Below, one piece after another: positions 8,074 to 18,112 of a stretch of 64,000 nt of DNA; the first letter of the stretch is position 1, and each line of letters begins with the position of its first letter. Under the pieces are notes generated by a model. That model did no database searches, was not told where the DNA came from, and was given only the letters and a program-made list of their open reading frames with translations. The stretch is from an uncultured Porphyromonadaceae bacterium. GTDB lineage: Bacteria > Bacteroidota > Bacteroidia > Bacteroidales > Barnesiellaceae_A. The DNA lies in contig UPZG01000001.1 in NCBI GenBank assembly GCA_900538705.1, positions 806,001-870,000 on the forward strand. Reading direction: 5' to 3'. The position numbers and the translations under genes are program-made.

Positions 8074-8150
8074 GAAGGGGTGCTGCACTCTTGCGGCTGA
8101 GATTATACCCTATGAACCTGATGCGGATAATGCCGCCGTAGGAAATGGAT
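8074..8150 (+). promoter_or_regulatory. TPP (THI-box) riboswitch
   Basis: All conserved blocks of the thiamin pyrophosphate aptamer are present in order: GGGGTGC (8077-8083), CTGAGA (8097-8102), TACCC, GAACCTGATGCGGATAATGCC, and CCGTAGGAAATG. It sits 80 bp upstream of thiD and heads the eight-gene thi operon. Binding of TPP would be expected to lower expression of the operon, by analogy with Bacteroidota thi operons. I cannot identify a convincing terminator in the expression platform (8150-8230), so translational or other control cannot be separated. Confidence 0.93.
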
Positions 8151-8230
8151 GCCTGAAAACATCGTGACAATCGCTTCCCTTTTCCGTTCATAGTGAGACA
8201 TGCCGTATTTTGCACTCCCTGAAGGCAAAA

Positions 8231-9070
8231 ATGAGCATGAAACGATATCCTACAACCCTTATTATAGCAGGGTCAGACAGTTGCGGCGGTGCCGGCATAC
8301 AAGCCGACGTGAAAACTTGTGCCGCTTTGGGTGTATATGCTGCTACTGCCATAACGGCAGTGACGGCGCAAAATAGTGTGGGGGTACGAGGCGTGTATGC
8401 CGTGTCGCCCGAAATGGTGAAAGCACAGATAGAGGCTGTCATGGACGACCTTGTGGTAGATACAGTGAAGGTGGGTATGTTGTGCAATGCTGCAATTGCC
8501 AATGCAGTGGCCGACGCTTTGGAGCGATATGCCAATGTTCCGGTTATTCTCGACCCTGTGATGATTTCTACCTCGCGACATAAACTCCTCGATGACGATG
8601 CTGTCGCCGTAGTGCGTCACCGCCTTTTCCCATTGGCAACATTGGTTACCCCCAATTGCGATGAGGCATCCATGCTTGCCGCTGTACCCGTAACAAACCT
8701 CGATGAGATGCGGGTGGCGGCCGATAGACTGATGGAAGCCGGTTGCAAGGCTGTGCTTGTCAAGGGCGGGCATTTGCAAGGAGCACAGTCGATAGACTTG
8801 CTGCGCAGGTTGTCACAGCCCGAGCAGATTTTCAAGGCTGCTTTCTGCCATACCGACAATACTCACGGTACGGGTTGCACCTTGTCGTCGGCCATAGCTG
8901 CATGTATGGCACGTGGTTATGAACTGCCGTCGGCTGTAGAGGCAGCAAAGACCTATGTGACGGATGCTATAAAGGCAGGCGCCGATGTCTTTGCCGGACA
9001 TGGACACGGAGCCATGAATCATGCTTTTTCCCCTCTGCCGTTACAAGCAAGTATAGAGATGAAACAATGA
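8231..9070 (+). CDS. thiD: Hydroxymethylpyrimidine/phosphomethylpyrimidine kinase
   Basis: About 279 residues. Phosphorylates HMP and HMP-P to HMP-PP, the pyrimidine substrate of ThiE. Signatures: 'LIIAGSDSCGGAGIQADVKT' (substrate-binding N-terminus), 'AITAVTAQNSVGV', 'VILDPVMIST', 'LVTPNCDEASML', 'AVLVKGGHL' and the ribokinase-fold catalytic 'HTDNTHGTGCTLSSAIAA'. I chose ATG 8231 (or 8237, two codons on) over the in-frame TTG at 8210. It is the first gene after the riboswitch and is followed 15 bp later by thiS, so this operon contains the whole assembly line. Confidence 0.93.
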   Translation: MSMKRYPTTLIIAGSDSCGGAGIQADVKTCAALGVYAATAITAVTAQNSVGVRGVYAVSPEMVKAQIEAVMDDLVVDTVKVGMLCNAAIANAVADALERYANVPVILDPVMISTSRHKLLDDDAVAVVRHRLFPLATLVTPNCDEASMLAAVPVTNLDEMRVAADRLMEAGCKAVLVKGGHLQGAQSIDLLRRLSQPEQIFKAAFCHTDNTHGTGCTLSSAIAACMARGYELPSAVEAAKTYVTDAIKAGADVFAGHGHGAMNHAFSPLPLQASIEMKQ

Positions 9071-9085
9071 TAAATATTTTGCAAA

Positions 9086-9286
9086 ATGAAAGTTTTCCTG
9101 AATAACAAAGAGATTTGCGTTGGAACACGTGTTACCGTTATGGAGCTCTTGGCAGGGCAGAACCTGCATACGAGCAATGTGGCTGTGGCTGTAAATAACA
9201 AGGTTATTTTGCAGGCCGACTGGAAAAACGTATCCTTGTCGGAAGGTGATAAGGTGACGGTGATAGCCGCAGCATACGGAGGGTGA
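9086..9286 (+). CDS. thiS: Sulfur carrier protein ThiS
   Basis: 66 residues, ubiquitin-fold sulfur carrier for thiazole formation. It ends in the obligatory Gly-Gly ('VTVIAAAYGG'), whose C-terminus is adenylated by ThiF and converted to a thiocarboxylate. 'MKVFLNNKEICV', 'VAVAVNNKVI' and 'LSEGDKVTVI' are usual for the family. Only 4 bp separate it from the next gene. Confidence 0.95.
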   Translation: MKVFLNNKEICVGTRVTVMELLAGQNLHTSNVAVAVNNKVILQADWKNVSLSEGDKVTVIAAAYGG

Positions 9287-9290
9287 CGGT

Positions 9291-9893
9291 ATGGCATGGC
9301 TCATAGGCATTACCGATACGCGAATGTTCCCCGGTGAAGGTCGTCTCATAGAGGCTGCATTAGCCGGAGGGGTCGATTATATGCATATACGTAAACCGGG
9401 TGCCACCGACGATGAGGTGCGTCGGTTGTTGCTTAACATAGACCCGACGTATCGCAATCGCCTTGTGTTGCATGACGGTTATACACTGGCCGAGTCATAT
9501 GGGCTTCGCGGTATTCATGTAAATGGAAGACATTCGACGGCCGATGTTGCAGGCTGTCGTCTTGTAAGCAGAAGCTGTCACTCGCTTGAAGAGATAGTTT
9601 CTGAGAAAGAGAAATACGAGTATCTTTTTCTGAGCCCCATATACAACAGTATATCCAAGCCTGGTTATAAAGCGGCGTTTGACTCAGACACATTGCGTGA
9701 AGCTGCCGATAAAGGTATTATCGATAAAAGAGTGGTGGCTTTGGGCGGCATTACGCCGGCAAATGCAACAGAAGTGTTGAGTTACGGTTTTGGCGGGGTT
9801 GCCGTGTTGGGCTTTTTGTGGAGTAATCCACAGATGGAGGCTGTTGCTCGAGCGGCTGCCCTGATGAAAGAGTGTATAGCACCTCACCAATGA
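9291..9893 (+). CDS. TenI-like / ThiE paralogue (probable thiazole tautomerase)
   Basis: 200 residues, a (beta/alpha)8 protein related to thiamin phosphate synthase: 'LIGITDTRMFPGEG', 'GGVDYMHIRKPGA', 'NRLVLHDGY', 'GLRGIHVNGRH', 'SRSCHSLEE', 'YLFLSPIYNSISKPGYK', 'VVALGGITPAN' and 'GFGGVAVLGFLW'. Compared with the true ThiE next door it lacks the QLR.K and T-E/T-K phosphate and HMP-PP contacts, and 'SRSCHS' replaces the G-xS-xH loop in the form typical of TenI. TenI in Bacillus isomerises the thiazole product of ThiG. Tautomerase activity is inferred. Its TGA overlaps the ATG of thiE. Confidence 0.8.
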   Translation: MAWLIGITDTRMFPGEGRLIEAALAGGVDYMHIRKPGATDDEVRRLLLNIDPTYRNRLVLHDGYTLAESYGLRGIHVNGRHSTADVAGCRLVSRSCHSLEEIVSEKEKYEYLFLSPIYNSISKPGYKAAFDSDTLREAADKGIIDKRVVALGGITPANATEVLSYGFGGVAVLGFLWSNPQMEAVARAAALMKECIAPHQ

Positions 9894-10549
9894 ATAAACT
9901 GAAAAATGTAGAGTATATGTTACAATTTATAACGCATAAGAACGACCGGTATGGCTATGTAGAAGGCGCTATTGAGGCTCTTGCCGGTGGATGCAAATGG
10001 ATACAGCTTCGCATGAAAGAGGCTACAGCCGATGAGTTGCGAGAGGCTGTGAAGATACTCAAGCCGGCCTGTGCCGAAAAGGAGGCCATCTTAGTGATAG
10101 ACGACCACGTAGAGTTGGTTGCCGAGCTTGATGTAGATGGGGTACATCTGGGCAAAAATGATATGCCCCCCGCCGAGGCTCGTCGCCTTTTGGGTGAAAA
10201 GTATATTATAGGAGCTACGGCCAATACGATAGAGGATATTCGCGCTCTTGCAGTTCAAGATGTCGACTATATAGGTTTAGGCCCTTACCGCTTTACCGAG
10301 ACGAAACGCAATTTGAGCCCTGTGCTGGGTATCGAAGGTTATCGTCGCATTATGGAGGCATGCAGAGCCGAGGGTATTGAGCATCCTGTGGTAGCGATTG
10401 GCGGTATTACCATCGACGACTTGCAACCGCTCATGGATGCCGGTGTATCCGGGATAGCCCTTTCGGGTACTATTCTGAATGCCCCTTCGCCTCGTGAAAC
10501 GACAGAAACTATCTTAGCAATGTTAAACAAGATAAAATATGGAGAGTAA
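9890..10549 (+). CDS. thiE: Thiamin phosphate synthase
   Basis: 219 residues from ATG 9890, which overlaps the previous stop as ATGA; an upstream GTG at 9872 is less likely. Couples HMP-PP with thiazole phosphate to give thiamin phosphate. Seen: '[16 protein letters not shown]', '[13 protein letters not shown]', '[10 protein letters not shown]', '[10 protein letters not shown]', '[11 protein letters not shown]', '[15 protein letters not shown]' (phosphate-binding and TxTK-like motif) and '[12 protein letters not shown]'. The last ~10 bp overlap thiG. Confidence 0.92.
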   Translation: MNKLKNVEYMLQFITHKNDRYGYVEGAIEALAGGCKWIQLRMKEATADELREAVKILKPACAEKEAILVIDDHVELVAELDVDGVHLGKNDMPPAEARRLLGEKYIIGATANTIEDIRALAVQDVDYIGLGPYRFTETKRNLSPVLGIEGYRRIMEACRAEGIEHPVVAIGGITIDDLQPLMDAGVSGIALSGTILNAPSPRETTETILAMLNKIKYGE

Positions 10550-11312
10550 AAAATTGGTTATCGGCGGCCGTGAATTCGGTTCGCGCCTGTTTATGGGAAC
10601 AGGAAAATTCAGCTCTAATATCTTGATGCAACAGGCCATTGCAGCATCAGGAACCGAAATGGTGACGATGGCAATGAAGCGCATCGATATGAGTAATGCT
10701 CACGATGATATGTTGGAGCATATCAAAAATGACAAAATACAGTTGCTGCCCAATACGTCGGGAGTGCGTGATGCAGCCGAGGCTGTATTGGCGGCTCAGT
10801 TGGCTCGTGAGTGTTTCAAGACGAATTTTATCAAGTTGGAGATACATCCCGACCCAAAGTATCTCTTGCCCGACCCGGTGGAGACGCTCAAAGCCACTGA
10901 AGAGTTGGTGAAGATGGGTTTTGTGGTGTTGCCGTATATACAAGCCGACCCCGTTTTGTGTAAGCGGCTTGAAGAGGTAGGTGCTGCAACCGTTATGCCT
11001 CTGGGTGCTCCCATAGGAACGAACAAGGGTATACGTACTCGCGATTTGCTTGAAATAATCATTGAGCAGAGTAACGTGCCAGTTGTAGTGGATGCCGGTA
11101 TAGGTGCACCGTCGCATGCTGCCGAAGCCATGGAGATGGGAGCCGATGCCGTGTTGGTAAATACTGCCATTGCTGTTGCCGGCGACCCTGTGCGTATGGC
11201 TGAAGCTTTCCGTATGGCCGTAATTGCTGGACGTGAGGCATACGAAGCCGGATTGGGAACACAGACGCTGCGTGCTGAGGCCAGTAGCCCACTTACCTCT
11301 TTCCTCGATTGA
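10539..11312 (+). CDS. thiG: Thiazole synthase
   Basis: 257 residues, the normal ThiG length. Condenses deoxyxylulose phosphate, dehydroglycine (from ThiH) and ThiS-thiocarboxylate to the thiazole. Signatures: '[15 protein letters not shown]', '[15 protein letters not shown]', '[16 protein letters not shown]' (containing the Schiff-base lysine region), '[14 protein letters not shown]', '[20 protein letters not shown]' and '[17 protein letters not shown]'. Overlaps thiE by 11 bp. Confidence 0.95.
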   Translation: MESKKLVIGGREFGSRLFMGTGKFSSNILMQQAIAASGTEMVTMAMKRIDMSNAHDDMLEHIKNDKIQLLPNTSGVRDAAEAVLAAQLARECFKTNFIKLEIHPDPKYLLPDPVETLKATEELVKMGFVVLPYIQADPVLCKRLEEVGAATVMPLGAPIGTNKGIRTRDLLEIIIEQSNVPVVVDAGIGAPSHAAEAMEMGADAVLVNTAIAVAGDPVRMAEAFRMAVIAGREAYEAGLGTQTLRAEASSPLTSFLD

Positions 11313-11339
11313 TTTTTGTATCACCCGCAATAGCATTGA

Positions 11340-13049
<1,710 letters not shown>

Positions 13050-13083
13050 CAATATAAAAGATTATAAAGAAAGGACAACAAGC

Positions 13084-14193
13084 ATGTTTTCCGATGAAAT
13101 AGTGAAATATTCGTGGGACGATATTACGGCGCGTATTGCAGCCAAACGTCCTGTCGATGTAGAGAATGCTCTCTCGAAGCAGGTATGCGACATAGAAGAT
13201 TTCATGGCGCTTATCTCTCCGGCAGCAGCTCCCTATCTTGAGCCTATGGCTGCGTTGAGTCGCAAGTATACACAAGAGCGTTTCGGAAAGGTTATTTCCA
13301 TGTACATACCGCTCTATATTACCAATTCGTGTACCAATTTCTGCGTATATTGCGGCTTTAACCACAACAACCCTATAGCGCGTGTTATACTTACACCCGA
13401 GGAGATAGAAAATGAGTGCAAGGCGATACGTCGTCTGGCTCCGTTTGAAAATATCCTTATCGTGACGGGCGAAAATCCTCGTGATGCCGGTGTCGATTAT
13501 CTCGAACAGGCTTTGTGTGTCATCCGTCCTTACTTCAATAATATCTCTATTGAGGTGATGCCACTTAAAAGTGAAGACTATTATCGTCTTACGAAGTCGG
13601 GACTTAATGGTGTGGTTTGTTTCCAGGAGACTTACCATCGCGAACGTTACAAGGTATATCATCCTAAGGGAATGAAGTCGATATTCGAGTGGCGTCTTAA
13701 TGGTTATGACCGTATGGGGCAAGCCGGCGTACATAAGATAGGTATGGGCGTGCTTATCGGTCTGGAAGATTGGCGTACCGATGTCACCTTCATGGCCTTG
13801 CACATGCAGTACCTGCGCAAGCATTATTGGCGTACGCGTTATAGTGTCAATTTCCCCCGTATGCGGCCAAGCGAGGGTCACTTCCAGCCCAATGTGGTGA
13901 TGAGCGACCGCGAGTTGGCACAGCTTACGTTTGCTTACCGTATCTTCGACCACGATGTAGATATTTCGGTCTCTACTCGTGAAGCTGCAAACTTCCGTAA
14001 CCACATAGCTACGTTAGGAGCTACATCGCTCAGCGCCGGAAGCAAGACCGACCCGGGAGGTTACTATACCTATCCGCAGGCTCTTGAGCAGTTTGCCGTG
14101 AGTGACGAGCGTACGCCAGAAGAGGTGGCTAAGGCTATCCGTGAGATGGGGTACGAAGTTGTATGGAAAGACTGGGATAAGATTTTCGATTAA
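13084..14193 (+). CDS. thiH: 2-iminoacetate synthase (tyrosine lyase, radical SAM)
   Basis: 369 residues from ATG 13084; the frame is open further upstream inside thiC but that part is unrelated. Cleaves tyrosine to dehydroglycine and p-cresol for the ThiG reaction. The radical SAM cluster motif is CX3CX2C in 'TNSCTNFCVYCGF'. 'ILIVTGENPRDAGVDYL', 'GVVCFQETYHRERY', 'GMGVLIGLEDWRTD' and 'TREAANFRNHI' are ThiH hallmarks. Presence of ThiH rather than ThiO fits an anaerobe. One base separates it from thiF. Confidence 0.95.
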   Translation: MFSDEIVKYSWDDITARIAAKRPVDVENALSKQVCDIEDFMALISPAAAPYLEPMAALSRKYTQERFGKVISMYIPLYITNSCTNFCVYCGFNHNNPIARVILTPEEIENECKAIRRLAPFENILIVTGENPRDAGVDYLEQALCVIRPYFNNISIEVMPLKSEDYYRLTKSGLNGVVCFQETYHRERYKVYHPKGMKSIFEWRLNGYDRMGQAGVHKIGMGVLIGLEDWRTDVTFMALHMQYLRKHYWRTRYSVNFPRMRPSEGHFQPNVVMSDRELAQLTFAYRIFDHDVDISVSTREAANFRNHIATLGATSLSAGSKTDPGGYYTYPQALEQFAVSDERTPEEVAKAIREMGYEVVWKDWDKIFD

Positions 14194-14194
14194 T

Positions 14195-14896
14195 ATGTTG
14201 GTCGACGAGTTATACTCCAGGCAAATGATGTTACCCGAAGTGGGACGCGAGGGGCAGCAACGGTTGCTTGCCGCTCGCGTCCTCATTGTGGGTGTAGGTG
14301 GATTGGGGTCGCCCGTGGCACTTTATCTTGCTGCTGCCGGTGTGGGACGTATAGGCCTTATAGATGGTGATGTAGTGTCGTTGAGCAATCTGCAACGGCA
14401 GGTACTATATGCGGCGGCAGAAGTAGGAGAGCGCAAAGTAGAGTGTGCCCGTCGTAGACTCTTGCAGTTGGCTCCGCATCTTACGGTCGATACCTATTAC
14501 GGTCGTCTTGGCGTTGATAATGCCCACGAACTGATAACCTCTTACGATATTGTGGTAGATGGTTGCGACAATGCCGTTACGCGCTATATTATAGACGATG
14601 AGTGCGCTCGTCAGGAAAAGCCCTATGTTTATGCAGCCATATCGGAATATGAGGGTCAGGTATCGGTATTTTCTAAACCCGGAGCATTACGTTACAGCCA
14701 ACTTTATCCTGACCGTGAGGAGGCTGTTGCCAGTCCTGCAGTGCCACGAGGTGTATTAGGCGTGTTGCCTGGCATAGTGGGCTGTGTTGAGGCGGCTGAG
14801 GTCGTAAAGCTAATTACTCATTGCGGTGAGCCACTTATCGACCGTCTCTTTACCATAGATGTGCGCACTATGCAAAGCCACGTGTTTGATTTGTAG
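14195..14896 (+). CDS. thiF: ThiS adenylyltransferase (HesA/MoeB/ThiF family, zinc cysteines absent)
   Basis: 233 residues from ATG 14195, directly after the thiH stop. Adenylates the C-terminus of ThiS. Seen: 'LYSRQMMLPEVGREGQQRL', the ATP-binding 'VLIVGVGGLGSPVALYLAAAGVG', 'LIDGDVVSLSNLQRQVLY', 'VVDGCDNAVTRYIID' and 'GVLGVLPGIVGCVEAAEVVKLI'. The two CxxC zinc motifs of E. coli ThiF/MoeB and the cysteine that normally precedes 'GVLG' are missing (the segment reads 'SPAVPRGVLGVLPG'). Operon position makes ThiF the right role; the substitution is noted as a finding. Confidence 0.88.
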   Translation: MLVDELYSRQMMLPEVGREGQQRLLAARVLIVGVGGLGSPVALYLAAAGVGRIGLIDGDVVSLSNLQRQVLYAAAEVGERKVECARRRLLQLAPHLTVDTYYGRLGVDNAHELITSYDIVVDGCDNAVTRYIIDDECARQEKPYVYAAISEYEGQVSVFSKPGALRYSQLYPDREEAVASPAVPRGVLGVLPGIVGCVEAAEVVKLITHCGEPLIDRLFTIDVRTMQSHVFDL

Positions 14897-14916
14897 TGTA
14901 GAAACGGACAACGTAT

Positions 14917-15270
14917 TTATCGTGTCGAGTCTGTACGGCGCCCTCCCAATAGCTCTATCGAATCGGCTACGATTTCGGTAACGCTACGTTGAGAGCCGTC
15001 GGCTGCATTATATTGACGTGTGCGTAATTTGCCTTCGATATATATGGGCATCCCTTTGCGGACGTATTTTTCGGTAATTTCTGCCAATCCACGCCAGGCT
15101 ACGATGCTGTGAAATTCAGTGCGGTCGGGCGTACGGCTTCCATCGGCATTTTGCCGTCCACGTTCAGTAGTGGCAAGGCGGAAAGAGGCTACGGGTAAAT
15201 TTTGTTCCAAATATCTTACTTCAGGGTCGGTGGCTACATTCCCTAATAATATAACTTTATTGACTGACAT
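14917..15270 (-). CDS. ssb: Single-stranded DNA-binding protein, short form
   Basis: 117 residues from ATG 15270 (MSVNKVILLGN); a longer in-frame start at 15363 is upstream of the promoter. OB-fold signatures: 'VILLGNVATDPEVRYLE', 'VASFRLATTERGR', 'TEFHSIVAWRGLAEI', 'KYVRKGMPIYIEGKLRTRQY'. It stops right after the OB fold ('ELLGGRRTDSTR') and has no linker or acidic DDDIPF-type tail, which in ordinary SSB recruits repair proteins. It could be a secondary SSB. Convergent with the thi operon. Confidence 0.9.
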   Translation of the reverse strand: MSVNKVILLGNVATDPEVRYLEQNLPVASFRLATTERGRQNADGSRTPDRTEFHSIVAWRGLAEITEKYVRKGMPIYIEGKLRTRQYNAADGSQRSVTEIVADSIELLGGRRTDSTR

Positions 15271-15321
15271 ATGTGAATAATAATGTTTTAAACGTGTCGC
15301 GGTAAATCCGCTCTTCCGTGA

Positions 15322-15353
15322 CAAATATAGTATATGTAGGAAGTAAATACAAA
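15322..15353 (-). promoter_or_regulatory. Promoter of ssb
   Basis: On the minus strand TTTG (15353-15350), exactly 20 bp, then TATATTTG (15329-15322): a perfect Bacteroidota sigma-70-type promoter, 50 bp before the ATG at 15270. Confidence 0.8.
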
Positions 15354-15494
15354 AACCAGCCAATATATTTTTGTTTTGTCGTTGTGATTCCCTTTTTGAT
15401 TGTGTGGCTGGGAGAAAAGAGTGTGGTAAATTGGTCCTTTATTCAGATGGTTGGTTCCTTCTCAATCTTGCAAATGTAGATAAAAATAATAAAC

Positions 15495-15545
15495 TCACCT
15501 CCCATCTTCTCCTCGCTATTTCGCGAGGACGGGGATGGGAGGTGA
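15495..15545. terminator. Long hairpin after the lipocalin-like lipoprotein gene
   Basis: Inverted repeat with outer arms TCACCTCCCAT / ATGGGAGGTGA and inner arms CTCGC / GCGAG around a six-base loop. It is 31 bp past the stop of the minus-strand gene at 15577 and probably ends its transcript. The rest of 15354-15576 shows nothing else. Confidence 0.65.
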
Positions 15546-15576
15546 TATATAATCTGTTACGGAGCCTGGTCGGTTT

Positions 15577-15939
15577 CTACACTCTGTATAAGGTAATTGT
15601 GTCGCCGCTGTCGTTTACTGTCAATTCGTCTTTTGTTATCGATACTACAGTCAACGTTATATTTTCGATAGCATCGGATGTCGACGTGATGGCAATGATG
15701 TCATTGTTGTATGTGTAGGTGAAATCGAATGATATCGAGATGCCATCGTCTATAATACCTTTAACTTGCCCGGTCTTATTGGCGTTGAATGTGAGGGTGA
15801 TATAAGCACCTTGCAGTTCGTAGTCGTCATAGCGCCAAGTACCTATAAGTAGGTCTTCCTCGTCTTTACTGCAACTGGTGAAGACACATGCAGTCAGAGA
15901 GCAGACAAGCAGCATCAAAAACAAATTGATTTTTTTCAT
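15577..15939 (-). CDS. Lipocalin-like lipoprotein
   Basis: 120 residues with a lipoprotein signal peptide (MKKINLFLMLLVCSLTACVFTSC, lipobox ending at Cys23) followed by acidic spacer 'SKDEEDLL'. The mature part begins 'IGTWRYDDYELQGAYITLTFNANKTG', the usual opening of Bacteroidales lipocalin-like domains, and ends with alternating strands 'ITLTVVSITKDELTVND' and 'DTITLYRV'. Such lipoproteins are common and of unknown ligand. A partial relative lies at the start of the window (2-292). Confidence 0.8.
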   Translation of the reverse strand: MKKINLFLMLLVCSLTACVFTSCSKDEEDLLIGTWRYDDYELQGAYITLTFNANKTGQVKGIIDDGISISFDFTYTYNNDIIAITSTSDAIENITLTVVSITKDELTVNDSGDTITLYRV

Positions 15940-16000
15940 GGGAGTCGATTAATGATTGTAATATCGCTTTAAGTTATTTCGATGAGGTAACACAAGCGGT

Positions 16001-17260
16001 TCAACGTTTTATTTTTATTACTTCACTACCACTCCGGGCAATGTATATACCTTGTTGTGCTTTGCGCATATCTACAGTATTGTTGCTGCGATAAACAAGC
16101 ATACCTTGCATATTGTAGACCTCGATTGTGCCATTGGCTTCGATGCAGAAGTCTTTATACGCGATGGAAGGAGCAGCTTTCGTAGCGTCTATACTTGTGG
16201 GAGCAGGGTCAACGGCGAAGGTATAAGAGAATACCGGGTTTGACGCCGCAGTACCGGCGTAGGTAATTGCGTTTTCACCGAATGTGATGGTGTAGGTTTG
16301 GTCGGTATTGAGAGGGAAGGCCGGATTCTCTGTATCGGGTTGGAACATCAATGTGTTTGCTTCTGTTCCAAGAACTTTGATGCTGTATTCAGTACCTGTT
16401 CCGTCGCTGATAGTGATGTTGCTTGCATTTACACTCTCAATCTCTTTGGGCAGCGTGATACTCATATTCAAAAGAGAGTTCAAATCATTAAATGCTATAT
16501 TACTTCCATCTTCGGGATATGAAGATATATATGGTTGAAAGCTCCAGGTTGCGGTGTTAAGGTTGACATTGATATAATATACACCTGTTTGGAATTGGTC
16601 GCCATCCTGTGCGTTTGCGGGGGTGTTGAATGACCAGTCTTCCCAGTCACCTGCAAGAGGCTTCAAATCGTAATCCGTGAAAGGTTGGCTTACAAATACA
16701 TTTGAGCCGGTTGCTCCGAATGCCGGATACCAATCGTTGTCGTTGGTGTTGTAATAGGTAAATTTAATATCACCCTCATTTAACAATTGTGTTGCAATAG
16801 AAAATACACCGCTGGCTTCCTGGGTCATGGCTGTTCTGTTCCATTCGTATTCTGTTCCGTTGCCTGCGATATAGAGTTGTTCGGGAGTGGCATTCATTAC
16901 GTATACCCAATAGTCTGTTGCATAGATTTGTACAAAGACTAAGTATTTGCCGGCTGTGGAAATAGTGCAATTCCCCTTATTGAAAAACAGTTCTGTTCTT
17001 CCGTTAATTGTAACAGTATTCTCTGAACCTAGATTATATGGTCCATCCCAATCATTGGGATTACTGCGAAATTTGAAGCTGCCGGGGTTCATATCGCCCA
17101 CCCAGCAGTACATCTCTATATTCGGTTCTTGGCTTACCGATTTCATTTCTAATGCTGTGTCCCAATCTGATACGGCATCTCCGATGATGTATAAGCTTTG
17201 TGCTTGCGCATATATGCTCAGCAAAATAGTAGATGAGAGGATAAGTAAAAGTTTTTTCAT
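16001..17260 (-). CDS. SusE/SusF-like secreted protein with C-terminal sorting domain
   Basis: 419 residues from ATG 17260, giving a signal peptide 'MKKLLLILSSTILLSIYAQAQ'. Two modules resemble SusE/SusF outer-membrane starch-binding repeats: 'LYIIGDAVSDWDT...MYCWVGDMNPGSFKFRSN' and 'LYIAGNGTEYEWNRTAMTQ...GDIKFTYYNTNDNDWYPAFG'. A following Ig/CBM-like part ('ITLPKEIESVNASNITISDGTG') leads to a final ~45 residues 'IEVYNMQGMLVYRS...QQGIYIARSGSEVIKIKR', a type A T9SS sorting-like domain. There is no lipobox, unlike true SusE/F, so it is probably released or anchored through the sorting domain. Ligand unknown. No SusC/D partner is adjacent. Confidence 0.75.
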   Translation of the reverse strand: MKKLLLILSSTILLSIYAQAQSLYIIGDAVSDWDTALEMKSVSQEPNIEMYCWVGDMNPGSFKFRSNPNDWDGPYNLGSENTVTINGRTELFFNKGNCTISTAGKYLVFVQIYATDYWVYVMNATPEQLYIAGNGTEYEWNRTAMTQEASGVFSIATQLLNEGDIKFTYYNTNDNDWYPAFGATGSNVFVSQPFTDYDLKPLAGDWEDWSFNTPANAQDGDQFQTGVYYINVNLNTATWSFQPYISSYPEDGSNIAFNDLNSLLNMSITLPKEIESVNASNITISDGTGTEYSIKVLGTEANTLMFQPDTENPAFPLNTDQTYTITFGENAITYAGTAASNPVFSYTFAVDPAPTSIDATKAAPSIAYKDFCIEANGTIEVYNMQGMLVYRSNNTVDMRKAQQGIYIARSGSEVIKIKR

Positions 17261-17407
17261 GTTACGTGTTTTTATATGGTTATACTTTCTAATTCCCAGG
17301 TTTTCTAAATTCATGTATTATTTGCACGCAATATTACAGAATATTTACAGGTTTATCTTTCGATAAAGCTATATAGTTGAAGAAAAAATAATGCAAACGT
17401 GTGCATA

Positions 17408-17439
17408 TTTGTTTTTTGAGTACTCATGCATTATCTTTG
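17408..17439 (+). promoter_or_regulatory. Promoter of the TlpA-ftsE genes
   Basis: TTTG (17408-17411), 20 bp, TATCTTTG (17432-17439): perfect Bacteroidota promoter, 63 bp before the ATG at 17503. Confidence 0.8.
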
Positions 17440-17502
17440 CGATAGCAATCGTAAGTGAAAAACTGTATTGACGATATGCATGGAAAGATAGTTTAGTGTG
17501 TT

Positions 17503-18099
17503 ATGAAAAGATATATTCCTGCCATACTTTTTATGCTGTGTTTGGTTGCCGGTTGTAACCATAAACCCGTTGGTGGCTCTGATACAGTAGAGAGTGATAG
17601 TATAGTAAATACTGTTGTCGTAGATGACCGTGGATATAAGGTCGGTGTAGGCGATGAGGCTCCGCTTTTTACTACAGTAGATGCCTTGACGGGAGATACT
17701 GTACGTCTTGCCGATATGCGCGGTAAAGTAGTGATGTTGCAGTTTACAGCAAGCTGGTGTGGAGTATGTCGAAAGGAGATGCCCCAGATAGAGAGCCGTA
17801 TATGGCAGCGTCATAAAAACGATACGTCGTTTGCATTGATAGGCATAGACCGTGATGAACCGGCAGAGAAAGTGTCTCGTTTTGTAGAACAGACTGGGGT
17901 GACTTATCCGATGGTTCTCGACCCTGATGCTGATATTTTCGGGTTGTATGCCGATAAGAAAGCGGGAGTAACGCGCAATGTGATTATAGGACGCGATGGA
18001 CGCATTGTAATGACTACACGTCTTTATGAAGAAAAAGAGTTTGAGCATATGGTTGCCGTTATAGACAGCCTGCTTGCTACATCGTCTGTAACAAAATAA
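17503..18099 (+). CDS. TlpA/ResA-like thioredoxin-fold lipoprotein
   Basis: 198 residues. The signal peptide ends in a lipobox ('LCLVAGC', Cys18). After an acidic linker the AhpC/TSA-thioredoxin domain begins 'VGVGDEAPLFTTVDALTGDTVRLADMRGKVVMLQF' (key residues given piecewise) and contains the redox site 'ASWCGVCRKEMP' (CxxC = Cys-Gly-Val-Cys). It ends with the usual 'VTRNVIIGRDGRIVMTT'. The bound periplasmic reductase probably keeps envelope thiols reduced, as in cytochrome c maturation or stress responses. It is followed 13 bp later by ftsE, and the pair may be co-transcribed. Confidence 0.85.
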   Translation: MKRYIPAILFMLCLVAGCNHKPVGGSDTVESDSIVNTVVVDDRGYKVGVGDEAPLFTTVDALTGDTVRLADMRGKVVMLQFTASWCGVCRKEMPQIESRIWQRHKNDTSFALIGIDRDEPAEKVSRFVEQTGVTYPMVLDPDADIFGLYADKKAGVTRNVIIGRDGRIVMTTRLYEEKEFEHMVAVIDSLLATSSVTK

Positions 18100-18112
18100 A
18101 AAATCTTCACCC

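Noticed and set aside
10647..11336. Minus-strand 229-codon open frame across thiG
   Set aside because: Shadow of thiG; the sense frame carries all family motifs and fits the operon.
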